Origin: Bacteroidota bacterium
Lineage (GTDB): Bacteria; Bacteroidota; Bacteroidia; CAMBQF01
Direction: 5' to 3'
Assembly (NCBI GenBank): GCA_027483285.1
Contig: JAIXUZ010000412.1
Span: 1-16,526, forward strand
Length of the DNA: 16,526 nt
The position numbers were made by a program, and so were the translations under genes. This document shows positions 14,683-16,526 of this stretch, one piece after another. The stretch's first letter is position 1. Each line of letters starts with the position of its first letter. The notes below the pieces were generated by a model. The model saw only the letters and a program-made list of their open reading frames with translations, made no database searches and was not told the DNA's origin.

Positions 14683-15903
14683 CTAATCTATTAACTCCAA
14701 ATTATGCCCCATCTTCAGCTTCTTCGTCTCCAGGTACTTTTGGTTATGCACGTTAGGCTTAATTTCAATGGCTATATTCTCAACAATTTCTAATCCATAC
14801 CCAATAAGGCCAGCACGTTTGGTAGGGTTGTTGCTTAAAAGGCGAAGCTTGGTAACACCCAGGTTGCGGATAATTTGGGCACCCACGCCATAGTCGCGTT
14901 CGTCGGGTTTAAAACCTAATTCGGCATTCGCCTCCACTGTATCCCGGCCTTCCTCTTGCAAAGAGTATGCTTTAAGCTTATTTAATAAACCAATACCGCG
15001 GCCTTCCTGGTTTATATATACAATAACACCCTTGCCCTCTTTCTCAATCATCTCCATAGCCTTATGCAATTGTGGCCCGCAATCGCACCTGCACGAGCCG
15101 AATATATCACCCGTAACACACGATGAATGTACACGCACCATAACAGGCTCGTCCTTATCCCACGTGCCTTTATGCAGCGCAATATGTTCCATATTGTTAC
15201 TACGCTGGCGGTATGCCGTAAGGTTAAAATCGCCCCATTCGGTAGGTAACTTTACAGTTACCTGCTTATCAATAAGGCTCTCTTGTTTCAGGCGGTATTT
15301 AATAAGGTCTTCAATAGATACTATCTTCAGGTTGAACTTTTCGGCAATCTTCATCAGCTCGGGTAAGCGGGCCATAGTACCGTCTTCGTTCATTATCTCT
15401 ACCAGCACACCAACAGGCTCAAAACCTGCCAGCATGGCAAAATCTGTAGTTGCCTCTGTATGGCCAGAACGGCGCAAAACGCCTTCTTTCTTTGCCCTTA
15501 GTGGGAAAATATGTCCAGGCCTGGCAAACTCGCTGGGGTCTATTGTAGGGTCAATTAATGCCTGTATGGTTTTAGACCGGTCAGATGCTGATATACCTGT
15601 GGTACACCCATGCCCTAAAAGGTCTATAGATACGGTAAAAGGCGTAGCGTGGTGCGATGTGTTGTTCTGCACCATCAGCTCTAAACCTAATTTATCGGCC
15701 AACTCATCAATAATAGGCGCGCAAATAAGCCCGCGCCCATGGGTTGCCATAAAGTTTATAATCTCTGGGGTAACGCTGCGTGCCGCACAAACAAAATCGC
15801 CTTCATTTTCACGGTCCTCGTCGTCTACTACTATTATCACCTTGCCGGCTTTAATATCGTCAATTGCTTCTTCAATTGTATTAAGCCTTATATCACTTGC
15901 CAT
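14683..15903 (-). CDS. ribBA: Bifunctional 3,4-dihydroxy-2-butanone-4-phosphate synthase / GTP cyclohydrolase II
   Basis: Cytoplasmic enzyme that supplies both branches of riboflavin synthesis: ribulose 5-phosphate to dihydroxybutanone phosphate, and GTP to the diaminopyrimidine precursor. The RibB half (about 5-204) has the acidic metal-binding segment VDDEDRENEGDF (26-37), RPGHIFPLRA (128-137) and RRSGHTEA with His148. The RibA half (about 210-400) has the zinc cysteines 262, 273 and 275 in SSCVTGDIFGSCRCDCGPQL, with an extra Cys271, then INQEGRGIGL (297-306) and DYGVGAQI (337-344). Length is normal at 406 residues and both halves look active. The gene is alone on its strand. No FMN riboswitch fits: only 87 bases separate it from the divergent gene. 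TAATTTTG (complement of 15918-15925) is a likely -7 box. Confidence 0.98.
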   Translation of the reverse strand: MASDIRLNTIEEAIDDIKAGKVIIVVDDEDRENEGDFVCAARSVTPEIINFMATHGRGLICAPIIDELADKLGLELMVQNNTSHHATPFTVSIDLLGHGCTTGISASDRSKTIQALIDPTIDPSEFARPGHIFPLRAKKEGVLRRSGHTEATTDFAMLAGFEPVGVLVEIMNEDGTMARLPELMKIAEKFNLKIVSIEDLIKYRLKQESLIDKQVTVKLPTEWGDFNLTAYRQRSNNMEHIALHKGTWDKDEPVMVRVHSSCVTGDIFGSCRCDCGPQLHKAMEMIEKEGKGVIVYINQEGRGIGLLNKLKAYSLQEEGRDTVEANAELGFKPDERDYGVGAQIIRNLGVTKLRLLSNNPTKRAGLIGYGLEIVENIAIEIKPNVHNQKYLETKKLKMGHNLELID

Positions 15904-15917
15904 TGCTAAATTTTATA

Positions 15918-15925
15918 CAAAATTA
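15918..15925 (-). promoter_or_regulatory. Likely -7 element of ribBA
   Basis: On the minus strand TAATTTTG matches TAnnTTTG exactly and ends 14 bases before the ATG. No TTG is present 17-20 bases upstream. The leader would be about 10 bases. Confidence 0.45.
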
Positions 15926-15980
15926 ACCATTTAACCCGTATTTTGTTCTTTCTATACAATATAATATAACAGCTACCGTC

Positions 15981-15988
15981 TACCTTTG
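15981..15988 (+). promoter_or_regulatory. Likely -7 element of the metallophosphoesterase gene
   Basis: TACCTTTG matches TAnnTTTG exactly. It ends two bases before the ATG at 15991 and eight before the ATG at 15997, so the transcript is predicted to be leaderless or nearly so, and the second ATG may be the true start. No -33 TTG was found at normal spacing. Confidence 0.45.
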
Positions 15989-15990
15989 CA

Positions 15991-16526
15991 ATGCTTATGA
16001 TTATACGCTTTTTAATAATACCTGTTATAGCGCTTCTGGTTGATGCCTATTTCTACCAGGCTATCCGCTCTCTCACCGCAAAGTGGCATATCAAGCCTAA
16101 AAAGCGTTTGGCTATAGCCTATTGGTCTGTTTCAGCCCTGGCTATCATTCATTTAATTATAGCAGCCATATTAAATAAGGGGTATAGCAACATGGTACAT
16201 GTTATGTATGCCTTTGATATTGTAATGATACTTACCATTGGTAAAATAATAGGCTCTATCCCTTTATTGATAAATGATTTGTACCGTGGCATTCGTTTAA
16301 TAGAAGGCCTTTTCCATACAAAGAAACAAATCGGCGATGAGTCGCCCAAGCTAAACAGGTTGCAGTTTTTTAATAAAGCCGCTGTTGGGTTGGCTGCCAT
16401 ACCCATGGTAGCTATGGTATATGGTATGCTTAAAACAGCCTTCGATTTTTCTGTTAAAAAGGTAGTATTAACATTCCCCAACCTGCCCGATGGGTTTGAT
16501 GGGTTTAAGTTTGTACAAATTTCAGA
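15991..16526 (+). CDS. Membrane-anchored metallophosphoesterase, N-terminal part (truncated by window end)
   Basis: The reading frame stays open to the last base, giving 178 residues plus two bases. Three hydrophobic helices occupy about 4-20, 41-61 and 70-93. A fourth, at about 127-146, follows NRLQFFNKAA, a degenerate form of the Tat-like (S/R)RxFLK motif often seen at this point in YkuE-type enzymes. The end, LPDGFDGFKFVQIS plus GA, is the first strand of the calcineurin-like phosphoesterase domain, where QISD begins the metal-binding DxH motif; the DxH itself lies beyond the window. The full protein should be around 400 residues with the catalytic domain probably outside the cytoplasm, acting on a phospho-ester such as a lipid or nucleotide, which cannot be specified. 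ATG at 15997 is an alternative start. It is divergent from ribBA across 87 bases. Confidence 0.85.
   Translation, partial: MLMIIRFLIIPVIALLVDAYFYQAIRSLTAKWHIKPKKRLAIAYWSVSALAIIHLIIAAILNKGYSNMVHVMYAFDIVMILTIGKIIGSIPLLINDLYRGIRLIEGLFHTKKQIGDESPKLNRLQFFNKAAVGLAAIPMVAMVYGMLKTAFDFSVKKVVLTFPNLPDGFDGFKFVQIS

Noticed and set aside
15032..15934. A 300-codon plus-strand frame opposite ribBA
   Set aside because: The opposite strand encodes intact RibBA with all catalytic residues; the antisense frame is Ser/Ile-rich and lacks motifs.
15904..15990. FMN riboswitch upstream of ribBA
   Set aside because: Only 87 bases separate the divergent genes, too short for the element, and none of its conserved helices are visible.
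16149..16481. A 110-codon minus-strand frame near the right end
   Set aside because: The plus strand carries the metallophosphoesterase N-terminus, ending in the family-typical FVQIS, with a consensus -7 box in front.

Overview
The window looks like a chromosomal segment of a Bacteroidota bacterium, probably from the Sphingobacteriales/Chitinophagales side. The evidence is a protein with a type IX secretion (T9SS) C-terminal sorting domain, a TPR/PD40 protein resembling PorE, a Bacteroidota-style SHMT, -7 elements close to TAnnTTTG just ahead of several starts, and almost no Shine-Dalgarno sequences. No rRNA, tRNA, CRISPR array or complete insertion sequence was seen. No stretch longer than 300 bases lacks a gene.

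Layout. (1) Positions 1-2866, plus strand: penicillin-binding protein 1C, with its start near or beyond the left edge, then an AT-rich 120-residue orphan. (2) Positions 2879-5942, minus strand: a tight three-gene run, transcribed from a PorE-like TPR/PD40 lipid- or periplasm-side protein into a DEDDh exonuclease and a fumarylacetoacetate-hydrolase-family enzyme. (3) Positions 6087-8813, plus strand: a soluble hybrid histidine kinase with HPt domain, divergent from region 2. (4) Positions 8881-10488, plus strand: a secreted alpha/beta-hydrolase-like T9SS cargo protein with highly biased codon use, followed by a strong terminator that probably works in both directions. (5) Positions 10601-12434, minus strand: glyA followed by a small lipoprotein. 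(6) Positions 12557-14204, plus strand: a three-gene operon made of a 48-residue membrane protein, an FMN-dependent NMO/FabK-type enzyme and a membrane-anchored unknown. (7) Positions 14206-14674: a four-helix-bundle (S23/IVS family) gene bounded by inverted copies of a 14-bp AT-rich repeat. (8) Positions 14683-15903, minus strand: bifunctional ribBA. (9) Position 15991 to the right edge, plus strand: the membrane-embedded N-terminal part of a metallophosphoesterase, cut by the window.

Most of the window is housekeeping or envelope biology: peptidoglycan synthesis, one-carbon metabolism, riboflavin synthesis (its FMN product would serve the NMO/FabK-type enzyme), and secretion. The least ordinary parts are the repeat-bounded four-helix-bundle gene, which shares its repeat with another intergenic site 3.6 kb away, and the secreted hydrolase-like protein whose nucleophile serine position is glycine although its codon use suggests very high expression. 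I did not find a clear new multi-gene defence or biosynthetic system.
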